Shown here: positions 11,744 through 23,904 of the stretch, piece by piece
Layout of the letters: each line of letters begins with the position of its first letter
Position numbering within the stretch: the first letter of the stretch is position 1
Source: Amyelois transitella
Taxonomy: Eukaryota; Arthropoda; Insecta; Lepidoptera; Pyralidae
Direction: 5' to 3'
Length of the DNA: 64,000 bases
NCBI RefSeq assembly: GCF_032362555.1
Contig: NC_083510.1
Location: 6,785,501-6,849,500 of the forward strand
The notes under the pieces: model-generated
What the model was told of the DNA's origin: nothing
What the model saw: only the letters and a program-made list of their open reading frames with translations
The model's database searches: none
Translations under genes and position numbers: made by a program

Positions 11744-11790
<47 letters not shown>
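11521..11790 (+). repeat. tRNA-derived SINE family C with 44-A tail
   Basis: The head GGCCTCTGTGGCGCAGCGGT is box-A-like and GGTTCGAATCCCGG is a box B, so internal Pol III promoter sequences are visible. The body ends with TCAGTGTAATTTGTCCC and an uninterrupted poly(A) at 11747-11790. A near-identical copy is at 57170-57441 and a 5' fragment at 24371. The anticodon arm does not have the standard U33, so this is a SINE, not a working tRNA. It lies between the divergent ZMAT2 and NSMCE2 genes. Confidence 0.9.
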
Positions 11791-11792
<2 letters not shown>

Positions 11793-12712
11793 TTCATTTA
11801 TTCAAACATTCACTAGATGGAGTTAGTCGATGAACTGTATTTTACCGACATTCGGTTGATATGTAATTCATTTTTCGTTGCTGAAACTTCATTTTTCAAA
11901 TTTGATTGATTTAAAACTTTAATTATATAAGAACTTACTGTTTCTGTTGTTTATTTTTAATAAATAAATCTATTGATATTAAAAAAAATTATCAATATAA
12001 CAAAATCGATTATTTTCTTAAGAAAAATCGAATATTTATTAATCGATATTTCATATTTAAAAAATAAACCGATTAGATATAAATCGATTTTTATCAGTAA
12101 TGTTACATCCCTTTTCTAAAATGTCATTTTCTGAGGTCTTGCCTTGATCCCTGATCACTCAGTTCATTTCATTCAATCCATTCCATACATATCATCATAC
12201 ATACGTTGATAGCATTATTCACATAAATGAAGTAGGCATAGGTGTGGTGATATGCAACCTCCACATTAGCTTTTTGACACCTTTTATCATAAAAGGAACA
12301 TTTCATTTCTGTCACATGCTCAAAGTCATACTGTATAATTTTATTGAATAAAGCCATATTTACTGAGAAATGGTTAGTTATTCTTCAATAGGCATGCTCA
12401 TGACTTAATGACTTGGATTCGACTGTAGACTGAGAAATATATAAATAACGCAGTGAAATTTCACAGATAAGTACGAACAAAAGTAGGTACTTTTCAAAGC
12501 CATAGTCATTGACAGTGACAATAGACATGATGAATGAACGCACTTGAACCAATTTGCTCTCCAACTATCAAATCAATTTGAAAATGAAATTCCTGCCTAT
12601 AACTATTTTCTTTATTTGTTTATTACTTATTAACTAAAATACTTTGCAGTTACAGGATTTTTTATAATTGGCTATCAAAAATCTCCCGAGCTATCAGACA
12701 CACAAAAATAAA
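11791..12712. other. Shared upstream region of ZMAT2 and NSMCE2, rest non-coding
   Basis: AT-rich sequence with repeated ATCGAT-containing motifs around 11280-11360 and 12000-12090 (AATCGATT, ATCGATAT types). The NSMCE2 promoter and 5' UTR must lie at its right end. I see no TATA box at a fitting distance. Confidence 0.4.
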
Positions 12713-15660
12713 ATGACTGATACAGACATAAAAGAACTTCGGAAACAATGCATTGCCAGCCTATATTTATGCACTGACAATATCTGTAAATATTTGGATG
12801 ATGAAAAAAAAGCAGAATTTGATAAACTCAAAACTCTTGTTGGAGAATATTGTTACCAGGAGGCGCAGCAAGAAGTTGCTATTCAAGCCCTAGAGAAAGC
12901 CAAGGTGTTTTTATTATAATTTATTATTCAGTTTGAGTTTTCATCTTTCCACTTATCTTCTTATATATAAAAATGAATCACTAAATGTGTTGGTAAGCGC
13001 ATAACTCAAGAACACCTGGACCAATTTGGCCAATTCTTTTTTTTTTATATTCGTCGAAGCTCAAGGATGGTTTTTACGGCAAAAAAATACCAAATAATTG
13101 CCTGAAAAACCTTAAAAACAGTCCTTTTATTTATCCCATACAAACGTTTTCTAACTAATACGTACAGTCAATTTGAGCTTTATTGCTAATGTATAAAGTT
13201 CACTGTTGTCTAAGCAATGTAGGTCTAATAGATAGAAACAAAAAACTGTCATAGTACAAATCTTTTTGACAGAATGAAGTCTGTCGGGTCCGCTAGTTTT
13301 TAATAAAAATGTGTACATTTTTCTAACAATTTTTTTTTTCAGAGGGAAACTGACTCTGATGTAGATAGTTTAGAGAGCAGATTTAAAGAGAACCTTACAA
13401 GCTTAGCTGGGAAAAGGGCGGATGTAAATAAACACCCTTTCATGATAGAAATCAATAAAAGATATCAGCAAGCACAACAAGTTGCTAGACGTAAGTTCTT
13501 TTTTAACTTATACTGCTTATATGCTTAAGATTATGCGCATTAGTAGACATGTGTGCTGAGTATTCCTATTGTTTGGAATTGGCACGACTGAGGGTCATAA
13601 TTAAGTCTTAATATCAAATAGCAATCAGTGGCTTGCCCCATTAATAGTAAGTAATAAAAGGAAGATGGGTTAGTTAGGTTGCTATGTTGAATAAGTCATA
13701 TTATGTGATGTCATTGTTTGGGAAAGTAAAGTTTGGACTAATGCTAAGGTGAAGCAAAAAAAAATACATATACAAATGCAGTAAACTAAGGGACAAATTT
13801 ATTTGTATAAAGTGGGACAGTAATGTATTATAAAGTATTGCCATGTGGATTCTGCCACTTTAAAACAGAACCACTAAAGCAATACATTTCCTCCATATTT
13901 GTTTTTAAGTGATAGGCTCATAATCTGATTGTGACTTTTCAGTCTTTTTAAGACTTGGCTCCGCCTACCCGTCAAGGGATATAGAGGTGACTATATTATA
14001 GGTGGGACAGTTTATTGGACATTATTAAGTACAATATATTTAAATATTTTGCTTACAAAATTTTACACAATAATCACAAGTCACAATTTTTAAACTACTA
14101 AAAGTAGAATTTGAATTAATTCTAAATTTCACTTCTTTAGAAATAGCCTTTCATTAGTATAGCCATGAGATGTGACAGTAATGTACTTACTATGTCAATC
14201 TATCAAATAAAATATAAATTGTTTTAAATTATGTTTCAGAAAACTTGGACGAATCTGATTTAGCTATAACTGAAACACAGGATCGATACGTAAGTTCATC
14301 ATTTATTTCACAATTTGGATCAGTTACATGTGCCAGACCAGGGTCTACCTATTTAGTTTGTATTTACAGACATGGGTTAAAACACATGGCCTAGGCACCA
14401 AGGTCTGACAAAAGAGTTCAGAAGTGGGTTGGAATATTTATAATACTTAAAATAACTTACATTTGTTTTACAGATTGATCCAATTACAAAGAAACCTATA
14501 GAAGACCCCGTGAAGAACACAGTTTGTGGTCATATCTATGAAAGGGACTCCATCATGAATCTAATCAACAGAAATAACAGAACTAAGTGTCCAGGTAAGT
14601 AAGATACACATACATAAGAACACAGTTTGTGGTCATATCTATGAAAGGGATTCCATCATGAATCTAATCAACAGAAATAACAGAACTAAGTGTCCAGGTA
14701 AGTAAGATACACATACGTAAGAACACAGTTTGTGGTCATATCTATGAAAGGGACTCTATCATGAATCTAATCAACAGAAATAACAGAACTAAGTGTCCAG
14801 GTAAGTATGATACACATACATAAGAACACAGTTTATGGTCATATCTATGAAAGGGACTTCATCATGAATCTAATCAACAGAAATAACAGAACTAAGTGTC
14901 CAGGTAAGTAAGATACACATACATTAGAACACAGTTTGTGGTCATATCTATGAAAGGGACTCCATCATGAATCTAATCAACAGAAATAACAGAACTAAGT
15001 GTCCAGGTAAGTAAGATACACATACATAAATCACGCCTCTTTGCACTAAAAACAGTACTTGAATATTTTTTTCATTCTTGTAATGTTGAATCTGAATAAA
15101 TCTCATACACATTACAACTTTGCCCCTTATGGTACAGGCAGTCAAAATTCACAAGATTCGAAAATCATACAATTACTGAATTAACATTCAAGATAGTGAC
15201 AGATTTATAGTGTCGAGTTCCGATTAGCCTCAAAAGAAAAGAAATATTTTGTCTTTTACCAATTGAAGTAATTGTCTTTTACCATCAGCGTGGTATGATA
15301 GGATGTGGTATTTCTTTTGTTTTTCCTACCAGGGGGCTTATTTACAAATAACGTTAATAGGACATATTATCAATCGATCTGAAGTGTTAAAAAATGCGAG
15401 ATGTAAATTATATATGCAATGTTTGTGCTTAAGACGGCAGATCAGCATAGACACAAGATAGCTCAAAGATCATAAAAGAAAACTCTTAATTAATTTTGTT
15501 TTTGTAACAATTTTTAGTGGCTGGATGCGGTAATAAAGGTCCCATAAAGAAACAACACCTACTGTCTGATGAGGAGTTGAAGTTCAGAATGACCATCACA
15601 CAGCACTCTACCATGATTCAGGAGAGATCAGTTATGAATTTAGATGACTCTATGGAGTAG
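12713..15660 (+). CDS. NSMCE2: NSMCE2 / Mms21, SMC5/6-complex E3 SUMO ligase
   Basis: The gene has five exons: 12713-12904, 13343-13490, 14240-14289, 14474-14594 and 15518-15660. Phases fit and give 217 residues (vertebrate NSMCE2 ~247). The protein is the SP-RING SUMO E3 of the SMC5/6 complex, acting in DNA repair in the nucleus. Exons 1-3 encode the coiled-coil N-terminus that binds SMC5. Exon 4 opens the SP-RING with IDPITKKPIEDPVKNTVCGH: zinc ligands C148 and H150 are here, and C169 and C174 (CPVAGC) span the exon 4/5 junction. The ATG at 12713 is used; an upstream in-frame extension starts with TTG and is unlikely. The exon 1 donor is weak (AAG|GTGTTT). The 3' half of exon 4, with its donor, is repeated five times at 14513-15027. 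Poly(A) signal AATAAA is at 15816. Confidence 0.93.
12958..13300 (+). repeat. Dispersed element remnant in NSMCE2 intron 1
   Basis: It starts with TTATATATAAAAATGAATCAC, has a GGACCAATTTGGCCAATT-type block, and ends with a GTCGGGTCCGCTAGTTTT-type block. This layout is typical of a very common lepidopteran non-autonomous element; its class is not certain. It fills most of intron 1. Confidence 0.5.
13931..13998 (+). repeat. SINE family A 3'-end fragment
   Basis: Only the last ~70 bp of the family is present: TTTTCAGTCTTTTTAAGACT, CGCCTACCCGTCAAGGG and ATAGAGGTGACTATAT. It lies in NSMCE2 intron 2. A 5' truncation like this fits LINE-driven retroposition. Confidence 0.6.
14513..15027 (+). repeat. 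Five-copy 103-bp tandem repeat of an exon 3' half plus splice donor (NSMCE2)
   Basis: Units start at 14513, 14616, 14719, 14822 and 14925, each exactly 103 bp apart. Each unit has 82 bp of NSMCE2 exon 4 (from AAGAACACAG to GTGTCCAG) and 21 bp of intron starting GTAAGT. Copy 1 is the real exon. Copies 2 and 3 differ by single, mostly silent changes, and copy 5 matches copy 1 in the exonic part except at its first base. Copy 4 has TGT to TAT at the first RING cysteine, a Ser-to-Phe change, and GTAAGTATGA after the donor. Reading through the copy 1 donor hits TAA at once (GGT AAG TAA), so only splicing at donor 1 gives the full protein. Confidence 0.95.
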
Positions 15661-18240
15661 TCTTCCCATGAGATAATGAAAGTGTCAGCTCCAGATATTA
15701 TGAATGTGATGAAGAGGATGACGAAGAAGATGAACTATCGTAGCTGTCGGTGACGCCAGATTGAATTGTGCTCCAGTGATGAGTGGGCTCAGTTTTTATG
15801 CATCATCATATGAAAAATAAATCATGTTATTATGATGACTTCTATTTGTCTGAATATTAAGAAATGGGAAGGAATAATGTACCTATTAATAAAAAAAATC
15901 TCTTTTGGATAATATTTATTTTATTCCAGCAGAATAATTCTATATAACAATACACCTGTGACACATATTTTAATCAAGATTCTCATAATATTGATTGAAA
16001 TATGTATTTTTAGGTATTTTGGTCCGTAAACTATATCAATTGAAGTGCATTAACAATTAAAATAACACTAATAAAATACGTGAATGAAGCTCAAAATTAC
16101 TTAGGATTATAGTGAGATTTGTGGTCTGTGCCTACTTGTATGCATGGTTAATTTAATAGAGCGACGAAAAGTATGTACACATGGCTTCGGTTAAGTCGAA
16201 ACGTAACATCCCCGCTTTTCCCCACCCCCGGGGAATTTTCAAGTAAACCTTTCGGAAATTAGTTCGACATTGTCATACATACTCGTACGAACAAAATTTG
16301 ATGGGCGCCACAGATTTTAATCATATGTACTGAATGTTGTGACGCGTCATGATCGCACTTGCTATGAGTATATGGGGTCGCTAACTTACATTTTTTTATT
16401 AAGCATTTTTGTACCATAAAAATATATACATAATAAATATATCTCTGATTAATTTAAAAAAGAAAAATAATTGATAAAATACTATAAGTGTTTCTTAGCC
16501 TATAATTTTGAAGCTACAAAACTATTTTTATTTATTAATAAGTGCACTATCGGATTACCTAAATTTATAAAGTGAAATTTAGCTCTTCAAAAATAGAGTT
16601 AAGAAATGCCATTTGGAATCATTTAAGCCTACAACCATCAAATTATGTCCATTCAGTGGAGTAAAACTTGCAGGTATTTAACCAAATTGCAAGCAACATG
16701 AGACTGAGAAACGAAGGCAAGGAATTGACACAGGCGCCAACATAATAATTTGCGCACTGACGAAGTTTCCAATTTACCATTTAAAAATGAGGAATACTGA
16801 TAAAATTACTATTAATTTACACTAACCACTAGCAAAAGTACATACTAATTATAAATATCTTTACGCATCAATATATTGTACTTTGAGTAATCAAGTATTG
16901 CTGTTTATTATTGTACATCATGTTTTTAGCACGAGACCTGAACATATGTGCTATTTTTAATTTGGTTCTGGGCCAGAAGTGCTTTTCTAAGAACTTATAA
17001 AAAACTGGTCAAATTCAACAAGAAGTATTTAGTAGGAATATTGAGTATAAGCATCCTAAGAATAAGTAATAAAGTGAAGAACGAGTATCTCCAAAAAAGT
17101 AATTTTTTTATAACAATATATTTTTTCCCCGAGAATACAGTCACACCTATATAACATTATGTTCTAATAATATCTCGAATATATCATCAGCATTCAACTA
17201 GGAGTTTTGAGCCTCAAAATGCTTTAAATCAACAAGATATAACTTGCAGTATGGGTTTTTAATCTTGAGGTTGGAGAATGTAAATTGAAATAAATGAAAT
17301 TTATGTAATGAGTAGCAATGGTACAAATGTGAAAATAGTAGAGCCGTGAAATGAAATCTAGGGTTAGATGTTGGGCTAAATAATAAATAAAGAGTAGTAG
17401 ACCTGAAAGTTGGATTTACTATATACGGAGCTTTTAATAGGTCGGTGGAATCGGTTGAGATGGCAAATAATTAAAGCAAAACGGATATGGAATGGACGCA
17501 ACGTTGGAACTAGATCGACCTACATACATTAAGTCTTGGATAAGCCAGGAGAAAATTTTTGAGTTTGCTTTCTCCGTTGTGCAATAAATGTATTCTCGGG
17601 ATATACACTTAAATTTACTGTATAAAATAATAAAGCTTATAAATGCAGAAAATTTCTAGCAACACTACTAATGAATTATTATAATAATAAAATTTATGAC
17701 TAGTTAAAAGTTTAGGAAAGAGAAGAAATAGAAATGTGTATTCTTACATCTAGTTTTATAGGAATGAATTGAGACATGTCTTTTGATCACATCGATCGAT
17801 AAAACCGATTAACCATAGTTCAACTCTTAGAAACCATGTTGCAAACGTATAAATTAAAAAAAACAGTCTATTTCTAACGCAAAAAGAAATGAACTTATGT
17901 TTGGTAATTTCATATTCATATACATATTATCGATATCGAATCATTATTTTAAAATGCGTAACAAACAAGTTGTATACTTTTGTTCAATCAAAAATGAATT
18001 AACGAGTGTAGTGGGAGTAGAGAAAACACAATCTGAATTTTTATACGTTTTTGCTCTTGCCCCGGAATCTAACCTTTTTCAAAAAATATAGACAATCATG
18101 GTACAAATGTACAAAGAAAGGAAACATTACTTTTAGGTTTGGTCGTAATTTTTGAACTAAAGACCATTTTTTCAAAAACATAGACCGTTTTATCACCGCA
18201 TCTCAAGTAATGTAATATTTTTCGTTTGTGTAAGGCAGTA
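15661..18240. other. Convergent 3' region between NSMCE2 and RAP1GDS1
   Basis: It contains the 3' UTR of NSMCE2 (AATAAA at 15816) and, from the right, the likely long 3' UTR of RAP1GDS1 on the minus strand. No exon-like sequence or clear repeat was found. The small open frames are AT-rich and have no coding look. Confidence 0.5.
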
Positions 18241-21200
18241 CTAATCCGTATTGCCATTATCCGATATGGCTGTTATTATTTCTGTCAGACAAGATTTAAG
18301 GTTCTCGCCCAAGTCTTTCCTCGAATCCATAAACTTCTGCAAAGAATCTTGCAACTTCGCTTCTTTATATTCGAGGGCAATTTTGTTTTTCTTTGAAGTT
18401 ATATCCAGGAATGCGAGAAGATTCTCAGCGACTTCTAATGGCATTTTCGCGCAGTTAGTTTCGATTAAAACTGAAACGTGTTTGCCGATTTCAGACTCTA
18501 TGATCTGAGTTATAAAGCTCTTTTCGTAGTCGCTCTCTGGTTCTTCGGTCTGCGGCGTGGTTCTATTGAGGGCCGCTAACGCAAGGAGAGTCAGAGCGAG
18601 TATTGCTTCATTTTGCATCACTGAGTGACACGAAACTAACATATTCACTAAACTTGTTATGCACCCTTCAACCTGGAAAAAGAATGGTTGGAAGTGATTC
18701 GTATAAATTGGTTTCGAATTATTTAGTAAAATTACATTTTCATGCCGTGTGGTTCCCGGCACCAATAAAAAAAAAATTGGACCACTATCTCGTTCCCATG
18801 GATGTCGTAAAAGGCGACTAAGGGATAGGCTTATAAACTTGGGATTCTTCTTTTAGGCGATGGGCTAGCAACCTGTCACTATTTGAATCTCAATTCCATC
18901 ATAAAGCCAAACAGCTGAACGTGGCCTATCAGTCTTTTCAAGACTGTTGGCTACCCCGCAAGGGATATAGACGTGATTATATGTATGTACATTTTCATAA
19001 CGTTAATATAATACAAGTGAGTAGAAAGAAATGCCTTTTACTGAAATGATTTTACTCACAATATACCTAACAAACAATAGTTTTAATATATATATCGATA
19101 TCTCTACGCCACAAGTCACAACAGCCAATCACGCCACGCTATCATCCATTTATAGCGACGAGTCGAAATCGCGCAAGCAAAGATTATACGGATTGGAGCA
19201 TATATACGACCACCGCAGTTCCCCAGGCTATCGAATCATCGCTCCTGCTACAATAGGAAAAGCGTCTCATCTTCATCTTTCCAATTGCACCGGATTGTTT
19301 GCGCTTCGAAGACTAGCGAGTGCTACTTGGAGACGGCGTTAACCTGCAGGATGTGCGTCCAGTGCGAGTGGCGCAGCTGCTTGACGGCCCAGGCCAGCAG
19401 CCGCGGCGCCTCGCCCGCCGCGCCCGCGCACTCGGCCGCGCCGCCCCACCGCGACACCGCGCGCAGCGCCGCGCTGCTCTCCGCCAGCTGACGGGCTACC
19501 GACTCTGGAAATAGGCGTGGCTGTGTGTTAAAGAGATATGCAGGGCTGCTGCAATTTGGGGAGAATGGCGTCGTTTTACTGCACTTGCCATTTAGTCTGG
19601 GGTCTTAGGGTTAAGTTACTCAAGTAATACTAGACTCTAAATGTATGCCAATAAGGTTCCATAATAATTTCCGTCTGGAGCAACCCTGAGTAGTTTTCAT
19701 CTTAGAAGAATAAAATAGTATTCCCATGAGATTTGTCATGTCATAAAGGATTACAACTCTTGTTGTTTAATTGAACATATTGTACCTCTTAAGTTGTGGT
19801 CCTCATAATAAAAAAAAATACCCACCTTGTCCATCCACTAGCATCCTTATAGCTGCCAACAGTTTATAGGCTACGTGATGGTCTTCCACATGCGGTAACG
19901 CGCTCAGTAGCAGCGGCGCGGCGCGACCTTGCGCAGCCGCTGCTCTTTTGTTCGCGCTTGGCACCGACAGGTTGCGGAGAGCTGATAAAACTGCATGCTG
20001 GATTTTAGTGACTGTTGCTTTGTCAACAGGATAGTCGTCATCTGGCGCTTGATGCACGCGAACGGCGAAATTGTTGTACAACTCGAATATATCTAAATAG
20101 AAATGAATGATATGTAATTTACAGCATTGTTTTAAAGAGATAGCCAAATAAAAAAATGCAATAGTAAGTATATATATTGGTACAAGATGAGGGCAAGATC
20201 CATATTATTTTATTTATTTATGTAGTCGATAAATGAAATAATACTGGCGCTAAGGGGCTGTGGAAAAAATTCACGTCTTCTAAAGGTCAATAAAATGTTA
20301 ATGTATTGGTTAATGAAAATACCCAAAAGTTTCTCAAATATTTTGCCCTGCATCATCTGCACACAGTAGTCGTCTTGCCTCGCGAAATTGCCTATAGCTA
20401 GTATTGCAGTAGTGAGTAAGTTGTAGTTGGTAGAGTCCAGCCATTTCACCATGATTTCATACACTTCACCAGATCCATTGTTATACAATATGTGCATAGC
20501 ATCATCTGAAATGTGAGAAGAAATTTATATTTTAGTGCACAAAATTTTGCTTAATTTTAATGGCCTGTTCCATAGCTTTCATATCAAATGTGATAGATGA
20601 TAATATTACTGAATATTTTACCTCCTGTAAGAACAATAATGATAAGATCACAGGCTTGCTTCATCACAGCCACCACTTCAGAGTCTCCGGAATTCAGTTC
20701 ATCTGCACCGTGTCTTTGCACCAGCTGTTCCAAGCGGGAACAGACTAGCTGAAGGCCTCCTTCATTGGCCAGCAATGTTTTAACTGTATCTGTATTATTG
20801 TTAAAATAACAGATTAAAGGTAAGTATGAATATGGGACATAAATAAGAGATATCTATAGCATGTTTAGTAACATAATAATTATCACTTATGATTAAAAAA
20901 AGGATTCAAAAACTATAACATGGTTGCCAATTCATAAAACTTGTTTTGTAGATTATGTTTTGTTTTTAAATTTGTCACTTATAATAACTTTACAAATCAA
21001 CTTACCATGCTCAGCTTGTACATGTAAATGCTCAAGACATAACTCTGATATATCCACATTAGCTGTCTCCTTCAAAATACGAAGTACAATCTTATTGACT
21101 TCTTCCTCAAAGAGAAACTCTGGTGTGTTGTCATTAACAACACTGAGAATAAGAAGGGCGGTTGACACAGTATCATCATTCATGTCATTTTTCTGTAACT

Positions 21201-21858
21201 CCACCTCTAAGACTCTTTTAACAAGATCTAAAAGACCTTCTTGAACAATTGACTCTGAAAACTCTTGACCACCAATAGCAAAATTTTGAAATGTTTTACA
21301 AGCATATATCTTTACTTCTTCAAATTGACAACCTTTGTCCAATGCATTCTCAAGTAATTTGACAAGCACAGGGACCCCATTACACTCAAGAATAACCTTC
21401 CTTGATGTGTCACAATCGCAGCACATGTTTCCGAGAGCTCGAAAGCACTGTTTTAATAGCTCAGCCTTGTCTGAAGTCGACTCTTGTCTCACTATCTCAA
21501 TAATAGGTTCTAACACTTCTTTATGGGCAAAGGTCTCCCTCTTCTCTTCACATTTAGCAAGCTCTGCTATTGCCTGTATGCACAGGATTATGACATCTTG
21601 ATCGCTGCTTCTCAGTAAGGTCTTTAGGCAAGCAGATACATCATACTCGTATTCTATGCCGGTTTTTATTATGTCATTCAGTTTGGCTTTTAAATCGTTT
21701 ACATTTGTAATATTTTGAATGACTAGAGTCTCTAAAGATGTAGATTTCTTTGCTGAAGTACCTAAAATATAAATTTAATATACCAAATTTATTAATAACG
21801 TATGTTTTTCAATAACTCGTGAAACAATGAACCTTTTTGAAACTTGCTTACCATCCAT
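18241..21858 (-). CDS. RAP1GDS1: RAP1GDS1 / SmgGDS (Drosophila vimar), armadillo-repeat GTPase regulator
   Basis: The gene has seven exons: 21858-21852, 21761-21006, 20783-20622, 20505-20323, 20092-19826, 19504-19344 and 18672-18241. Phases fit throughout and give 655 residues (human ~607). The protein is an all-helical armadillo-repeat chaperone/exchange factor for prenylatable small GTPases (Rap1, RhoA); in flies, vimar works with Miro at mitochondria. Family marks in order: CFRALGNMCCDCDTSRK (ARM), ACDLIIIVLTGGDDAMH, TTAILAIGNFARQDDYCV, IQHAVLSALRNLSVPSANK, YKLLAAIRMLVDGQ, and the C-terminal SVMQNEAILALTLLALAAL. Exon 1 holds only seven coding bases, so the start relies on a tiny exon (ATGGATG|GTAAGC), which is the least sure point. 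Exon 6 is strikingly GC-rich compared with its neighbours. A family-A SINE lies in intron 6 in the opposite orientation. Confidence 0.92.
18743..18990 (+). repeat. SINE family A copy in RAP1GDS1 intron 6
   Basis: Well-preserved copy from ATGCCGTGTGGTTCCCGG to GATATAGACGTGATTATATG with a short TATGTATG-type tail. It lies antisense to the host gene, about 70 bases upstream of the exon 7 acceptor in transcript order. Confidence 0.88.
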
Positions 21859-22964
21859 GCTGATTATGAATGAATGGAAATTTCAAATTAAATAAAGTTT
21901 ACAGAAGTTTCACTTTCATAACTTATACAATATAAACAACATCAAAAAATAGAAAATCCATCGAAGAAAAATATAATTGTAACAAAATCAATGCAATTAG
22001 AAATCACAGACAGAGATAAAAAACAATTTTATACGACGAATGACAAGGAGAGATATGGATATTAATGAAATTTTCTTGTGACGGATGAGGTGACAGTTGA
22101 CAGCTACGTTTAGTTTTTGTCTTCTGAGCTCTCACTCTTAGTGAGAGGATAAATTATTAAATTATATTTTTCAAATTTAAACAAAGAAAGCCACTAAAGC
22201 ATGTATAGTAACGTTGGAGTGTGAAATTTGAAATATAAATCCACACGGGGGTATGTAAATTGTTTAAATTTTTATCCAAAAATATTTTCTCATACCTATG
22301 AAACGTTTGTCAACACCGCAGTCCTTATACGTGATGGCTCTATTCACGACTATTTTCATTTCTTTATTAATTTTTTTTGTCGGTTTTGTTAATTTTATTT
22401 CAGTTTTTCTATTTTATATGGGTTTTGTGACGTCCACTGATTTTTGTCTTTAATAATTTTTTATGAAATTATTTAGTTTTTTATGGTGATTTTGATGTTT
22501 TGTTGATGGTTTTTTGTTTTTACAACTACATACCACCATAAAAAACTCAACCAACATTTTTGAAGGGCGGTTGAATCCTTCAAAAATGGTGGTTCTCAGT
22601 TTGACTTGTATGTATGTATAAGTATGTATGTTTGTCCGCGTTTCGCTGAACAAATTTGGATCCGGTTTTCGGGAAAGTGTTGCACTTAAGAGAAAGTTTT
22701 AAAAATTCAAAAAAGGACCAAATTGACTTGGGGCTGTCTTCTTTTTTATAAAAGGTAAGGTATAGATTTTCCGATGTCCACCGAGCACCGCTCGGTCACC
22801 CAGGTACTTAGTACATAATACATCATCCCACCGCTGCCATCATGTTACGTCATTAATATCACAATAGCTAGATAATAACTGCTTTATTTCAAAATTATAC
22901 ATGACAACTAGGTATATTGGCAGAGAGAGAAGTAACAGCCGTGTCGTTCTAAGCATTACAGTCA
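21859..22964. other. RAP1GDS1 promoter side and repeat-rich intergenic DNA
   Basis: The 5' flank of RAP1GDS1 begins at 21859. From ~22240 onward the sequence looks like an old mobile-element remnant. It has a 12-bp stem/10-nt loop hairpin (22555-22566 with 22577-22588) and a TGTATGTATGTATAAGTATG microsatellite-like stretch. No gene was seen. Confidence 0.4.
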
Positions 22965-23245
22965 GAATAGGACTAATCCATCTCTTTTCTTTAGGGATAT
23001 CGTAAAAAGGCGACTTAGAGAAGAGAAAAGACATACATCTAGTGTAACTTTAACCGTGATCTAATATGGATTACTTAGGTTCCCTTGCAAAGTTTGCGAA
23101 GGTTAGATGGTAGTCACTTTGTGTAAAAACCTGACTTACTTAATTCAAGATTTTGGTCAAAAGACGCACCCTCCTCGCGGTCGCCTCTCCGGAGAGGTGA
23201 GGATGTAATCAGAATTAACGCGAGGAGGAAGAAGAACCTCAGATC
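22965..23245 (-). repeat. Family B repeat copy with a family-A-like piece at its end
   Basis: On the minus strand it runs from CTTCTTCCTCCTCGCG near 23233, through CACCTCTCCGGAGAGGCGAC and AGGGTGCGTC, to a TACACAAAGTGACTACC block. At 22975-23020 the plus strand carries a CCATCTC...ATCGTAAAAAGGCGACTTAG piece resembling SINE family A. Confidence 0.6.
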
Positions 23246-23399
23246 TTATACAGAAAGAAGAAAAAAACACAACATTCGTGAATAAGCCCCCAAATCATAA
23301 AATAATGAAAGCATTCCCTTTTCTATAATATCACACTAAATAGGTGCTTAACTTATTTCGTATAACGGGTGCGTATTGTTTGATATAGTAACAAATTAT

Positions 23400-23904
23400 A
23401 TATTTTCATTTCAATAAAGTTCAAAAGATATAATATTAACTTGACATAATCATTATTGATTATATTCTTAAAAGCTATAATATTCATAAAATTTTCAATT
23501 CAAAAAGCATAAATCAATTTTTTATAACGTTTATGAACAATAAATATCACTTGTTATACAACTTGTGCAGTATACATGCCAAAATGTATGCCATTCAAAA
23601 AGTATACTATTTAAAATAAATATCAATCAAAATCTATATCAATCAAAATGTATAGAAATCAAAATGTATAACTATTAAAAATACATAACTAATTCGAATT
23701 GGCGCAAGCTTATAAACTTTCAATTTCTTGTAAAAAATGCAGAGTAGCTAGGAAAAGGTGCATCATTCAAACAAAGATGTAGGTAATCGAGTTTTATTAG
23801 TAAAGAAAACGGAAAGTAAAACAAAAATTAATTAACCTCATAGGATTTTAAAAAACTACAACAAACAAAAGAACTTTGTATGTAAATATTAAGACAAAGT
23901 ATGA
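23400..23904. repeat. AT-rich array of degenerate short motifs
   Basis: Between about 23610 and 23690 a unit like ATCAATCAAAATGTATA recurs four to five times with slips. Related AAAATGTATGCC and TCAAAAAGTATAC units lie at 23580-23610. Loosely similar sequence in inverted orientation (GTTGATATTTATCTTAAAA) occurs near 26910-26930 on the other side of the transposase ORF. This could be a degenerate subterminal repeat of the Mutator-like element. Tentative. Confidence 0.3.

Noticed and set aside
12668-12712. Upstream N-terminal extension of NSMCE2
   Set aside because: It would start at TTG. The ATG at 12713 is in good context and gives the expected family length.
14595-15027. Repeat copies 2-5 as mutually exclusive exons of NSMCE2
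   Set aside because: The copies lack a proper acceptor (no pyrimidine tract before AACACAG), and the phase from exon 3 does not fit. Read-through gives an immediate stop.
15018-15042. Tiny 3'-tail remnant of SINE A/LINE (ACATACATAAATCACGCCTC)
   Set aside because: It resembles the LINE tail on the minus strand, but ~25 bases is too short to claim as an insertion.
19031-19514. Plus-strand frames of 68-103 codons
   Set aside because: Antisense shadows of the GC-rich RAP1GDS1 exon 6 and its flanks.
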